Below, piece after piece: positions 29,345 to 39,712 of a DNA stretch of 64,000 nt (its first letter is position 1; every line of letters starts with the position of its first letter). The notes under the pieces are model-generated. The model made no database searches, was not told the DNA's origin, and saw only the letters and a program-made list of their open reading frames with translations. The translations under genes and the position numbers were made by a program. Origin of the DNA: Saccharomycopsis fibuligera x Saccharomycopsis cf. fibuligera (taxonomy: Eukaryota; Ascomycota; Saccharomycetes; Ascoideales; Saccharomycopsidaceae); contig CP012819.1 in the NCBI GenBank assembly GCA_001936135.1, positions 2,265,501-2,329,500 of the forward strand. Reading direction: 5' to 3'.

Positions 29345-29650
29345 AATTATATATAGTTTGCAAATCGTTCTGGTGTTTGTGTGAGAAAAAAAATGTGATG
29401 ATACGGCTGTAACCTTCGATATGTGTAGCTGTAAATCCAAGGACCAGTCATAAGCTAGATTTCGCCGACCATTACCAAAATGTTGGAGGTAAAATAGGAA
29501 GTGGTCAAACATGAGGCTTGTGTTTTGCACAAAATACAGGAATGGCTTGATAGAATCAGTGATAGCACGGGCCATTCTCCATCTAGTAAAGTTAAATTCT
29601 TGGATTGAATGTATAATTTCCTGACGAATGTTAGCGATTATACTAGACAA
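29342..29650 (-). CDS. Orphan open frame of 102 codons, doubtful
   Basis: An ATG-initiated frame directly abuts the diverged LTR-like copy, whose terminal bases supply its last codons. The peptide (MSSIIANIRQEII at its start, with FTRWRMARAITD further in) is not low complexity and has mixed polar and aromatic content, which is why I list it. I recognise no family. It could be a small lineage-specific gene, the remnant of a longer gene cut by the repeat, or chance. Confidence 0.2.
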   Translation of the reverse strand: MSSIIANIRQEIIHSIQEFNFTRWRMARAITDSIKPFLYFVQNTSLMFDHFLFYLQHFGNGRRNLAYDWSLDLQLHISKVTAVSSHFFSHTNTRTICKLYII

Positions 29651-30880
29651 AGTCTACCCTTACTTTTTACGTTAAATTTATCTTGAGCAAAGTCTGAATA
29701 GTCGTTTGGTGCATTATTTATAACATCATTTTTTTAGAAAATGTTTTCCCAAAGTTACATTATTATGAAATGTATGATTTTTTAGAAATCATGACTACCA
29801 CTTGAAAATGCTTTCTTACAATAACTAAATGAGAAAGATAAATCAACCTTTTTCCAATTAGCGACCTTCTGCCATCAGCTCCTCTACGGACCAGAATTGT
29901 TAGTTCCTACTCTTCTACCAGATTGACCTCATTCCACGACTAACAAGGAGACCGCAAAATTGAAATTACAATTAACGTTCCAAGAACCACTCAAGATATT
30001 CCCAAAACAGAAAGCTGGACATCAACTTCCCTTGGACACTCGCAACTATGCATTCATGCATGGAATGAAAATACTTGCACAAAATATACAAGATATTCCT
30101 CTACAAATAGATCCATTACCAACAATATCATAGACTTACAGGAAGTCAGAAAAAGTAATGATTATCACATTTGATTTTTCACAAACAAAACTTAAAAAAA
30201 AATGCCAGATTTGCGGAAATCCGTGATTTTCTTTCGGAAGACAAAAATAGCTAACAAAAATATAGTTGAAGTTTTGTGTCCTGCATACATGGCCACGCCC
30301 AAAACGGACAATGTTTTAGATAGGGCGCCAAAAGTCTACTACTGGTGAGACAAAAAGAACCCAAACAATCATTCATACAAAACTATCATATCTCTTTCAG
30401 AAAATATAAACAAACTGCGCTCCTTTATTACATTTTTGCAGATGACATTAACAATATGATAGAAGCGCAATAATCAAACTCAAAGGTAAAAGGATAATAA
30501 ATCAATACTGTGTAAAAAAAAGATTTGCAGAAAATACAATTTTATGAACATATTTATATAGTATATGCATTATAGTTCTGTTGTTTCTATAAAAGAGAAA
30601 ATTAAATTAGTAAAAACGATACGCATGGGAAAACACAATTTTACATGGCATATTATATTTTTAGATACATTATAAGAGACTATTGAGATTTGGCATGACT
30701 TGGTAGTAACGTGGAAGCTGGTAAGGATGGAGAAAGAAAGATACAGTACAGTGAAATAGATTTATTTGCTTCATGAAAGGAAGAAACGTGCAGTCATATA
30801 TTTGTATACAAAACGAGAACCAAGGAATGGATTCACTTTAAACCATTTTATGCGCTTTCAGGCACGATGTGCTCATTGCA
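29651..30880. other. Gene-poor AT-rich stretch
   Basis: I see no frame longer than about 60 codons that looks like a protein, and no tRNA or copy of the LTR-like repeat. This may be decayed sequence of unknown origin. Confidence 0.4.
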
Positions 30881-31078
30881 TTATTGTGCTTCCTCGTGTA
30901 TCAACACAGAGGTGTTAGCTTTGTTCAAAATCTTGCTGATAATGATTTTCATCTTTGAATGATGTACACTGCGTTTACCAGCCTTCTTCAAAGGCTTACT
31001 GTAGAACCGTTTATACAGAGCTATTGTTTTCGCATACTTCTTCAATGTGAATCTATCCTTGTGTGTGCTTTTGTTGTT
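30881..31078 (-). pseudogene. ATG-less basic open frame of 65 codons, gene fragment or exon
   Basis: On the reverse strand a frame opens just after a stop codon and runs 65 codons to a TAA at 30881-30883. It has no ATG near its beginning. It encodes a basic segment with RFTLKKYAKTIALYKRFYSK, then PLKKAGKRSVHHSKMK, and ends in LIHEEAQ. The composition is protein-like and not repetitive. I do not recognise the family. It could be the remnant of a dead gene or a 3' exon whose splice partners I could not find: I saw no TACTAAC branch motif in the 450 bp upstream on that strand. Confidence 0.3.
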
Positions 31079-31533
31079 TTAAAGTTTCTACGAAAAGAAA
31101 TGCTGAAACAATAAAATTGAAAAAAGGATCAGAAACATATAGAAAGATTGTGTGGTAGTTTACACCCTTGAGAATACCTAGGTATCATTAAATTATCGTA
31201 TCATTAGATGCTCAAAATTATAAATAAAGCAGTTCTATTAAACTATGAAAACCAAAACCATAATATTAATAAAAAACAAATTAAAAGATTAAGAGAAAAA
31301 CTAAATAAAAATTAATAGTCATTGAGAGAGCTATGGAAAAAAAAGTTGAAACTTTTGGACAGTAAAGAAATAAAGAAAAGATTTGAAAATAAGAATTCTA
31401 AAAAGAAGAACAGACACCAATTTTGAGGATTAAAAACAGATACTATTAAGAATTAGTAGTAATCGAAAGGGGTAGGGACTCATCAATCACATCAACAGCA
31501 ATCTCTACTTTTCACTACTGGCTCTTGCTTCGC
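31079..31533. other. 3' flank of the MFS transporter gene
   Basis: A-rich sequence on the plus strand (T-rich on the coding strand of the transporter) suits its terminator. I see no other feature. Confidence 0.5.
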
Positions 31534-33645
31534 TTATTCTTCAGAATTATCATCTCTCTTGGTATTAGAGGCATCCCCATTATCATCATGATGAACATGG
31601 TGTTGATCCCGCTCAGGGTCAGACTCTCCAACTCCTGTTGCATCTTCACCTGCAGCTTGAACATTTAATCCCAACTCCTCAACAAGCCCTTCAATTCTCA
31701 GGTCGTGCCACTTACTATTCATCTTCTCAATCTTCAAATTTCCCCATTCTCTCAATTTTTCTCCTTTGAAATACGCAAAAACAGGATACGGGACTCCCAA
31801 TACAATTCCGATAAAAAAAAACATTGTATTTCCCCAATCGTAGCCCAAATTTTCGTACATTTTTGGTGCAAAAAGTGGGAACGTAAAGCCAAATAATGAC
31901 CTAAACACTGTCCCTGCAGCCACCGCAGAGGCAGAAAACCGAGGATTCATGTCAATCAAGTAGTTGTTAATGACTTGAAAAGTGTTGACCACTGCAGTGG
32001 CGAAGATAGCGGCAAAGATTGATGGTACTATCCAGTGAACTTTTTTCTCGACGCACCATCCAAAGATCATTAACGAGGCAGGGCCAACTATACCACCATA
32101 AAGTAGAGTTTGTAAACGGAACTCTGGCTTAAAGTAGGTAGTGTGAGCGTCGTTGGCATCTATAAATTCTCTGGAACTTGCATTGCTGCTGTTGTTTTTG
32201 TTGCCTTCAGTGACGTTGCTATCATTTGTGTCAGCGGTGTTATTATTATTGGTATCAGTGCTGTTTTTCTCAACAACAACATCAGGAATAATTTGTTTGT
32301 TTATAGCGGCTTCGTGCTTTGCCTTGGCATTTTTGATTTGCTTATTGACAGTGTAATCAATAGCCCAGGTCCAAAACACCAATCCAATAATAAACCCAAC
32401 ACCCATACTTAGGAACATTAAGCCAGAAATGCCAGTTTTGAAGTTGTACTTGAACATCCAAACTTTAGGAAAAATAACAATCATCAAGTATAAGAAACCA
32501 TTCATAAAGGATAAATAAATACCTAAGCCATAAACCATTGGATGAAAGAAAAGTAGTTGTAATGGGCGGATAATATTGATATAAATTTTGGTTACTGATG
32601 TGGTATGGGCTTCTGTGATGTCGTAAACCGTATTGTATTTGTCAACTGTGGAAATATCAATAGCGTCTTCATTTCCTGTTTCGTTATTCTTGTTGGTACC
32701 TCTAGCTTGTTTTTTGATATTCTTGATAATTTTATTCTTTTTCAGCTGCAAAATTGCTGGGGCATAACTTTCTTTTAAAAACAAATGGTTCGCGATGAGT
32801 ACTGTTCCAGTTAGGATTACCAAGACTCTCAATGACCATCTCCATCCTTCTTCCTGAACAATAAAGGCAGAAACCACTGGACTAACTACCGGGGCCAAGA
32901 TTAGGCCAATACCAAATATTGCCAAAGCTAAGTTCCGCTGGCTAGTGTTGAAACAATCGCCAATGATACCAGCTCCAATACTCAAAGGAGATGCACCACC
33001 AGCGCCAGCGAAAAACCGAAAAATAATCAATTGAGTTCTGTTCTGGGCAAAACAACAGCCAATGTTGAAAGCAAGCAACACCCAAAGACTAGCAAGGAGA
33101 ATAACACGGCGGCCGTAGATTTCTGACAAAGGAGAAGCAACCAACGGAACAAATGCCCAAGGGAGAATGAAGATACTAACACACATTGCTGCTAAGGTTT
33201 GGTTATTGGTGAAGTGCCACTGTTGGGCAATTGCTGGCATGGCAGGAGAAAGCACACTACTGGCAAATGTGGCGGTGAACGCATCAAGCGAAACTAAGAT
33301 GGTTACTGTCCACTTGCGGGCTGATGACCAGTTGCGTGGATTTTGCTTGTCGCCGGCATCCTTCCAGGTGACCAAGTATGGATCGATGTCTTTGAATTCA
33401 AGGCCGTCTTCGTAAACCGGGATATCGCCGCTATGAGCATTGTTATTATTACCAACACTACTACTGTTGTAATTACTGTCTTTGTTGCTAAAAGCGTTGT
33501 TATTCGGATCTAATGTGCTTGAATCACTATTGCAGTTTGACTCGATGTCGTTTTTTGGAGAAGGAGTGTGGGTGCGGCCCAGTTCTTGCTGGAGCCTGGA
33601 CAATATTGTGCGAGCCACCGTGGGGTGGTTAGATATTGGAGACAT
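31534..33645 (-). CDS. DHA1-type MFS transporter (drug/polyamine efflux, Tpo/Flr-like)
   Basis: This 703-residue protein is a 12-helix major facilitator of the drug:H+ antiporter-1 family at the plasma membrane. An N-terminal cytosolic region of about 110 residues leads to the family block NPRNWSSARKW. Helix 1 follows with FASSVLSPAMPAI. Motif A between helices 2 and 3 is PLSEIYGRR, and the antiporter motif C in helix 5 is ILAPVVSPVVSAF. The central loop after helix 6 and a second loop rich in Asn/Asp/Thr (about residues 445-530) are long. Known relatives export polyamines, azoles or other toxic compounds, but the substrate cannot be read from sequence. I use the ATG at 33645; the frame extends further only from a TTG. 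The very long promoter to the right suggests elaborate regulation. Confidence 0.88.
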   Translation of the reverse strand: MSPISNHPTVARTILSRLQQELGRTHTPSPKNDIESNCNSDSSTLDPNNNAFSNKDSNYNSSSVGNNNNAHSGDIPVYEDGLEFKDIDPYLVTWKDAGDKQNPRNWSSARKWTVTILVSLDAFTATFASSVLSPAMPAIAQQWHFTNNQTLAAMCVSIFILPWAFVPLVASPLSEIYGRRVILLASLWVLLAFNIGCCFAQNRTQLIIFRFFAGAGGASPLSIGAGIIGDCFNTSQRNLALAIFGIGLILAPVVSPVVSAFIVQEEGWRWSLRVLVILTGTVLIANHLFLKESYAPAILQLKKNKIIKNIKKQARGTNKNNETGNEDAIDISTVDKYNTVYDITEAHTTSVTKIYINIIRPLQLLFFHPMVYGLGIYLSFMNGFLYLMIVIFPKVWMFKYNFKTGISGLMFLSMGVGFIIGLVFWTWAIDYTVNKQIKNAKAKHEAAINKQIIPDVVVEKNSTDTNNNNTADTNDSNVTEGNKNNSSNASSREFIDANDAHTTYFKPEFRLQTLLYGGIVGPASLMIFGWCVEKKVHWIVPSIFAAIFATAVVNTFQVINNYLIDMNPRFSASAVAAGTVFRSLFGFTFPLFAPKMYENLGYDWGNTMFFFIGIVLGVPYPVFAYFKGEKLREWGNLKIEKMNSKWHDLRIEGLVEELGLNVQAAGEDATGVGESDPERDQHHVHHDDNGDASNTKRDDNSEE

Positions 33646-34161
33646 GTCAAGTTCAAGTAGCTCTTGAGAAAAGTAGTAAAAGTAAAAAGTCAATAGGGCA
33701 GACAATCGATATCACCAAAAGACGAAACAGAAAAAACAAGAGACAGGAAACAAGAAACAAAACGAGAAACAAGGCAGGCCAGCAGCCAGCAGCCCGAGTC
33801 TTATATATCACGGCGACTGGGAAGCCACAAGAGAAGCCCTTTAGCTGGATATTCAGGACTGGCGAGAATCTATTGCAATTGTCATGTTGTTTCTGCCGTG
33901 ACGCACCGCACTGCAGCTATCTCTGCAGCACCATGTGTCTGGAAGCGCGCATCGGCAATCTGCGGCAGAAACAAGCTAAAATACCCAAAAGGATCCTGAC
34001 AGATCCTGACAGAGTATCTGTTAAAGTACAGTGCAATAATGACTATGATCAGGCCGGTGTAGGGTTTACTTACAGTTGGAATCTACCAGGATTGAAAGAT
34101 TGGTGCTGAGCGGCCACAGCTAGGATGTCCCGTCTAGTGCGAGGGGCCGTAACAAACGTTA

Positions 34162-34202
34162 CTTGTTGTTGTTGTTGTTGTTGTTGTTATTGTTGTTGTT
34201 GT
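34162..34202 (+). repeat. TTG trinucleotide repeat
   Basis: About 13 tandem TTG units, with one TTA, lie in the promoter region between the MFS pump and LEC1. Confidence 0.85.
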
Positions 34203-34467
34203 TTGTGTGCCGCTTGCTGTGAGCTAGCATTTCCTTTTCCTCTTGCATTCATGGATTCAACGACAGTCGATTCGTTTCTGTCTTTCGGCAGGGGCCAAGC
34301 ATTGCGATGCCCAGAAAAGTCCGGAACAAAAAAAGGCTTTCCGCCTATTTCCAAGCATGTGAAAGTTTTTTCTAACATCTCTAGCAACTGCCACAGCAGT
34401 TTAGCGGAATAAACGAAATAAACAGAAGAGAATCTTCCATCGTGTCCTGCAATCGCATTGCAGTGCG

Positions 34468-34494
34468 TTTTTTTTTTTTTTTTTTTTTTTTTTT
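34468..34494 (+). repeat. Poly(T) tract, 27 nt
   Basis: An uninterrupted 27-base T run lies in the pump/LEC1 promoter region. Confidence 0.85.
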
Positions 34495-35773
34495 CTTGCG
34501 GTTTTAAACAGTTTTGGTGCAGGTGGACGGGACTACACCCCTGTTGATGTGGCGCCGCTGTGTTTATATGGCGGACCCTACGCTAATACACCCTCTCGAT
34601 CGCCAGCTCCGCCACAGGCTTCAAGCTAAGCGCACTTCCGCACACCCCGCCGAAAGCTTTTGAGACACAGACACGATTGCCGTTGCGGACTATCGCAGAC
34701 CATGAAGAAGAGCTAAATAGCTTACTCGCGTCGCATACAGAACCACGGTACTGACTATGGCAGAATCCTCATATGGCAGTGCAAGCGACGGCCAGTGCTG
34801 TGTGATATTGCGGACTGGTGAGCTAGTATATAGGGCCTTTGCCGCTCGGGGCACGGAATAGTTCTTCTTTGGGCAGCTGCCGCGCACCATTTTCGTCTCC
34901 CTTCTATCTTGTAAGCTCTTGGAAGAGTTTTGGTCTTGTACTGCAGCAGTTTGCTGAGAAAAAGCCTTCGCGGGCTATATGCTTCAGACGAGGGTTTTCC
35001 GGCTTAACATTCGGCGCACCAGAACAATACCTCTGCTTGGTAGGACGAGGTTGAGCTCTATAGGAAATTATGAAGCACCATTCGAGTTTAGTGGGAAATG
35101 CTCTTGCCTTCTCTTGACCACTTCAACACTTTCTACGTAGCTCAAGAAGAGACACTTTGCAAGACAATTGGTGTTCTCTGCCTTCACGATATAAATGCGC
35201 TCACAAGAAGATGCCTCGCACCGCAATAACCTCGCAGCAGTAAGACTATATAGCCGATACAAAAGGCTCTTGATGTTGTACTGTGCATGGAGTCCCCCAG
35301 TACCAACGGTACGGATTCATGCGGGATGGATACGCTGAGAGCAAGGCCGAAACGAAAATCCAGCAGAAGCTGAGCAATGCTCATCGACCAGATCGGCTCA
35401 ACTGTTTTGCCGTTGTCGATAGCCATTGTGGTCCTTTCTGAACAGCGCCAGCCGCCACAAAGTAACAAAACAAAGCGCCCCGGCTTGTGCATTTACAGCT
35501 CAGTATTGAGAGTGGTAAACGGCACATAACACTTCGGTTGTATAGTTGCCACCAAAAGTGCAGACCTCAGGCGGATCAAGCAAGTAATCCGTTTCACGGC
35601 ACAGCCAGAATAGAAGAAGCGGCAAACAGCGGCAAACAGTCACCAAATTGAAAGAACTGTACATAAACCTAGAGTCACCAACTCTCCAGAATTGAGCCCA
35701 GACCCGCAACCGCTTTCAAAAGTGGCACCAAAAGAACCTTTCAGATCACTGTTGTACAGCGCAGCACAACAAT

Positions 35774-38700
35774 ATGCCGCCACAACTGGTTGCCGGCACT
35801 GCGATCAACAATGATGATGTTGAAGTAAAACAAGACACACACTTTCAAGACAAACAGTCTTTTTTGGCATTGACGCCCCAGCAAGATCACTATTTGAAAA
35901 ATCAGCTTCTTTTGCTTCTTGTCGAACAGGAATTCAATGCTGCGTGGCACGACCATACTGATTTTCTTGCTAATCTAAAATATCCATTTCGTCAGATCAA
36001 CAGCAGCAACAATGATAACTACTCTGGCGATAGCGTCAATGGCAACGGCAACGGTGCTCCAGTGCACTCGGTAGAAGACCTTCTTACCACCCACGCCGAT
36101 AAATACCCAGTGTTGAAATTCATGTTTATCAATTATGTTAAAACTTTCCCATATTTCCGTGATTTGGATTCCAAATACGCATTTGCCGCTAGCGATTATC
36201 GCGAAGAGATGCTCACTGCTGAAGAAGCCGCCAGAAATGCTGCTCTCAATAATGGCAATTCCAATAGGTTTGTGCTGAATCCAAGGTATTCGACAAAGGA
36301 TTCACAAACCGTGTCATTGGATCACACCAATAATAATAACTTTTGGCGCTACAAGTTGCAGCCCTTTGTCAATTATCTTCTCACTAAAAATTTAAGTAAT
36401 TCAGTGGATCGGTTGGAGCTAACTAAGCGGAAAAAAATCAATTTGAGATTATTCAAATTGCTTGTACTATTTTTGAACTCATCAATCACCACAACTAAAG
36501 AAGACTTATATTATAGTAATGCAGACCATAGTGCTGCGGAACCAGGCGGTGGCAAAGTAGATATCAACAAAATGACAGGAGATAAACTAAACCAGCAAAT
36601 CTCTGAGAATTTGGAAAAGTACATTAGTGAACTTGAAAACAGCAATGAAAATGAAAACGAAAATGGCAACGAAAATGGCAACGAAAATGGCAACGTAGAA
36701 AAGAGCGGAAACGGTGAAGGTATGTTGAGAATTACTCGCAAAGATCTTCTTGAGCAACTTAATAATCCGCCTTTCATTAATGGCTATATCCTTCAAACCA
36801 TCGGAGTTCGCAAAGTGCTTCAGGCTGATGAGTCCAGCAGTGGCAGCAAAAGTGGCGGCTTTTTCTCATCCATTAACTTTCTCAAGTCTAGTAAAGCGGT
36901 GAAAACTTATGAGTTTATTTTGTCAGTGAAATACAAAATCAGTCTTGATCAGCTGAAATACACTGACAAATATGCTGACCAGCAAATACAAAATGAGAAA
37001 AACGAAATTGAAAATGAAAGTAATACTATTATACAAGAATTCATCATATTTAGATCGTATGCCGATTTTAAAAAGCTTAGTGCACTTCTTAAGAAAAACT
37101 TTCCGGAAGTGACATTGCCCAAGCTTCCCCAAAAATACAAGCATTCTACGTTGGTGAAGAGCATTTTCGAAAATCAAGCAGACAGCGCTGGTTCTTACGG
37201 CCAATACAATAGTGGAAATAATAATAATAACAATAATAATAATAATGATGATGATGATGATGATGACGACGACAGCGATGATGATAAACTTTATTATAAG
37301 GATGGCATGAATGACCTTGATGAAATATTTTTCAACCTGGATGAATTTAATGAGGACAGTGAGCGGATATTGAATTATATTTTGACAAAGAATGCTAGCC
37401 CAAAGAATCGCAGTGGCGGCGCTACTGCTAGTTCAATAAAGGGAAATTTGAAAAAGATTTCTGGTAGTAAATCTTCGTCTGTAAAGAGAGCTAGCAATGA
37501 TGACACATCAAGCGGATCAATGAGCACTGAATCGTTTTATTCAACTAACTCAAAGACCGCTACAAACAACAATGTACTACAGAGCTCTGATATTGATGAG
37601 AATGTGGCTCTACCTAGAGAAAAATTGCGGCTTTTACTAAACAACTATTTAAAAACCTTAATCAAGATTCCACAAGTTGCCAACTCCACATATTTGAAAG
37701 ACTTTCTTTTCCATTCATCGTGTCGGCAAAGTCAGTTAACTGCTGAAGACAAAAAAGATATTAACTATCGCAAGCATTTGGATTACTTGACGCTAAAAAA
37801 CCAGCTTATTTTTCAAAAAAAAATTTACTTGATAAATTTAAAGCTCAAGAATGAATTGCGCACGTTCAAAAACATTGTTCTCAATAGTAACAACCAGGCA
37901 TACTTGAACGCCAACTACACCCCAGCTCAACTCAATCAGTATAAAATATACCTCAACTTGCAATCTCATGAGAGCGTTTTAGGAAAGTTATTAGCCGAGT
38001 TCAAGGAAAATAAAAAAATCACGGGCTTTAGTCCCATAACCAAGACGTTTATCAAGTGGATCAAATTGCAAGCTGCTTCTTTCGTTTATGACTTATTTTT
38101 CACAAGCAACAGTTATGAAGATAAAGAGGGCGAAGAAGCTTACAATGCTGTTTCGTTTGAACTTTTCAGTCAAATTAAACGGCTCCATGGGCTCTTTCCA
38201 TATACTATTGTACAGTCAATTTTGCGACTCACTAACCCGTTGCTCATTATTAAAAGGTTGCTTGAGTTTTTCTTGTATCAACCTCCAAATATCTTGCCTA
38301 GTTTTTTCACTGGTAGCAGCACTGATAGGGATGGTGAGAATAACAACGGACATCGTTCACTTATCCAGGTTTTGTTTCATAACATTTTGTCATCAGATTT
38401 AAGTGATATTAATCGTCGTATTAATCAAATCACCGAAAAGCTTACCAAAAATTATGATAAAAGTTATGGTGCACTTATTGAAAATTTCAAACAATTTTTA
38501 CGGATGAATGAAAACAAAGATTTGCTCAAGCAGGAAATTATTGCTCAATACAAGGCTGAGAAAAAATCCGATTTGATTTTGCTTGTGCTATTCAATGACA
38601 AGTTGAGTAGGTTGAGCGGCAATGGGAACATCCCTAACTTTGTAAACATGAAAAAGCAAGTTTTCAGTAGTTATGAAGCAGACAGAACATTAAGTAAGCT

Positions 38701-39712
38701 TAAGCAGAAGGGAGAAGGTCAAGCTGAGTCGGCAAAATTGGCTAAGTTGGTTGAGGATGCTGGGCTCTACTATGATTTAAAAAAATTATTTCAGTTATTG
38801 ATCCGTCAAAATGACAAGCACATTATGAATGAGCTTTGGTCAGAATCTTACTTGAACAATTTTTTGAAAGATTTTTTGGTTATTTTCTTTGAACCTTTAG
38901 TCAAAATTTTTGCCAAAAACAGTCTGTTCAAGAAAGTTGTTAAGGTATTCAAAAATTTCGTTGATGATATGCTCTCTTTGATCGAGTATCTTTTTGATTA
39001 CATCTACGTCTTGAATGCCAATGAGGTCATTTTGAGCATTTATTTGGTTATTAGTAAGTACCAGGATTTCGTGCTTGAATTTATTCACGAAACGTACCTC
39101 AACGATACAGATAAGTTTTTCGAAAACTTGATTAGCTGGGTCTCTGGGTTTTTGAAATTCTTGAAATTTTTCTCAGGGGATGCTAATGCTAACATGAAAA
39201 TCGACATGACTGAATTGATCAAGCGAACAGACAATATTGACATGGAAAAATTGCAGAAGGAAATTAATATGGTCATTGCACAGAAGAAAAACGCAGTGCT
39301 TGCGCAGCTGATGAGAACGGAAATCAACAAAAAGGCTGCAAAGGCAAAAGACAACAGCTCTGGTAACAACAATATAAATTTGGTGAAACAAAACTGGGAC
39401 TTTGTTAATGGGATTTCATTTTTCGATACAAGCGAGTTGGGCTTTCGGAATAATGACATTGATGAGCTCAACGGAGAGCTTGAGCAATTGAACCGGATTG
39501 ATTCAAATGACTCAGAACTTGTGGATGAGTTTTTGGATGAATCGAAAAACTACTACCTGTTTAACCAGAATGATAACACTAATGGCGGTAATTCTGGTTT
39601 TAGTAATAGTAGTGCTGGTGTTGGGCATAGTGAGACCAGCAAGTTGGTTGATGGCTTCAAAGTGAGATTGGAGGAATTGCTAAAGAGATACCAGCAAAGC
39701 AACTCTATATGA
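35774..39712 (+). CDS. LEC1: PX-domain lipid-binding protein, Lec1 (YPR097W) family
   Basis: The 1312-residue protein has a PX domain flanked by the PX-associated N-terminal and DUF3818-type C-terminal regions that characterise S. cerevisiae YPR097W/Lec1, a phosphoinositide-binding protein tied to sterol and lipid-droplet homeostasis. The N-terminal helical region spans about 1-235. The PX core starts near YEFILSVKYKI (about 378). FIIFRSYADFKKLSALL stands for the phosphoinositide-binding basic/aromatic motif, and LPKLPQKYK (about 447-455) is the proline loop. An insertion of ten Asn followed by ten Asp (about 483-502) interrupts the domain, which resumes with FNLDEFNEDSERILNYIL. The C-terminal half, helical and Phe/Leu-rich with FVYDLFF and LTNPLLIIKRLLEFFL, is the conserved DUF3818 part. 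The family call rests on domain order; paralogue identity is less certain. Confidence 0.75.
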   Translation: MPPQLVAGTAINNDDVEVKQDTHFQDKQSFLALTPQQDHYLKNQLLLLLVEQEFNAAWHDHTDFLANLKYPFRQINSSNNDNYSGDSVNGNGNGAPVHSVEDLLTTHADKYPVLKFMFINYVKTFPYFRDLDSKYAFAASDYREEMLTAEEAARNAALNNGNSNRFVLNPRYSTKDSQTVSLDHTNNNNFWRYKLQPFVNYLLTKNLSNSVDRLELTKRKKINLRLFKLLVLFLNSSITTTKEDLYYSNADHSAAEPGGGKVDINKMTGDKLNQQISENLEKYISELENSNENENENGNENGNENGNVEKSGNGEGMLRITRKDLLEQLNNPPFINGYILQTIGVRKVLQADESSSGSKSGGFFSSINFLKSSKAVKTYEFILSVKYKISLDQLKYTDKYADQQIQNEKNEIENESNTIIQEFIIFRSYADFKKLSALLKKNFPEVTLPKLPQKYKHSTLVKSIFENQADSAGSYGQYNSGNNNNNNNNNNDDDDDDDDDSDDDKLYYKDGMNDLDEIFFNLDEFNEDSERILNYILTKNASPKNRSGGATASSIKGNLKKISGSKSSSVKRASNDDTSSGSMSTESFYSTNSKTATNNNVLQSSDIDENVALPREKLRLLLNNYLKTLIKIPQVANSTYLKDFLFHSSCRQSQLTAEDKKDINYRKHLDYLTLKNQLIFQKKIYLINLKLKNELRTFKNIVLNSNNQAYLNANYTPAQLNQYKIYLNLQSHESVLGKLLAEFKENKKITGFSPITKTFIKWIKLQAASFVYDLFFTSNSYEDKEGEEAYNAVSFELFSQIKRLHGLFPYTIVQSILRLTNPLLIIKRLLEFFLYQPPNILPSFFTGSSTDRDGENNNGHRSLIQVLFHNILSSDLSDINRRINQITEKLTKNYDKSYGALIENFKQFLRMNENKDLLKQEIIAQYKAEKKSDLILLVLFNDKLSRLSGNGNIPNFVNMKKQVFSSYEADRTLSKLKQKGEGQAESAKLAKLVEDAGLYYDLKKLFQLLIRQNDKHIMNELWSESYLNNFLKDFLVIFFEPLVKIFAKNSLFKKVVKVFKNFVDDMLSLIEYLFDYIYVLNANEVILSIYLVISKYQDFVLEFIHETYLNDTDKFFENLISWVSGFLKFLKFFSGDANANMKIDMTELIKRTDNIDMEKLQKEINMVIAQKKNAVLAQLMRTEINKKAAKAKDNSSGNNNINLVKQNWDFVNGISFFDTSELGFRNNDIDELNGELEQLNRIDSNDSELVDEFLDESKNYYLFNQNDNTNGGNSGFSNSSAGVGHSETSKLVDGFKVRLEELLKRYQQSNSI
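37217..37275 (+). repeat. AAT/GAT repeats coding for poly-Asn/poly-Asp inside the PX region
   Basis: AATAAT-type units pass directly into GATGAT-type units. They encode about ten Asn then ten Asp within the PX domain of the Lec1-like protein. Confidence 0.85.

Larger units (their letters stand above)
33646..35773. other. Gene-free 2.1 kb between the MFS pump and LEC1
   Basis: This is the shared divergent promoter of the pump and LEC1. It is visibly more GC-rich than other intergenic regions. It holds a TTG/TTA trinucleotide array (34162-34202), a 27-nt T run (34468-34494) and a tandem GATCCTGACA pair near 33992-34012. Many frames of 60-160 codons occur on both strands, but they are mutually overlapping and show no motif. 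I see no tRNA or recognisable snRNA. Confidence 0.5.

Noticed and set aside
33646-33705. N-terminal extension of the MFS transporter from a TTG codon
   Set aside because: The first ATG in frame is at 33645, and the extra 20 residues are not needed for any domain.
33636-34109. 157-codon frame at the start of the MFS gene, opposite strand
   Set aside because: It overlaps the transporter start, has no recognisable motif and begins inside the transporter's coding region, so I treat it as chance.
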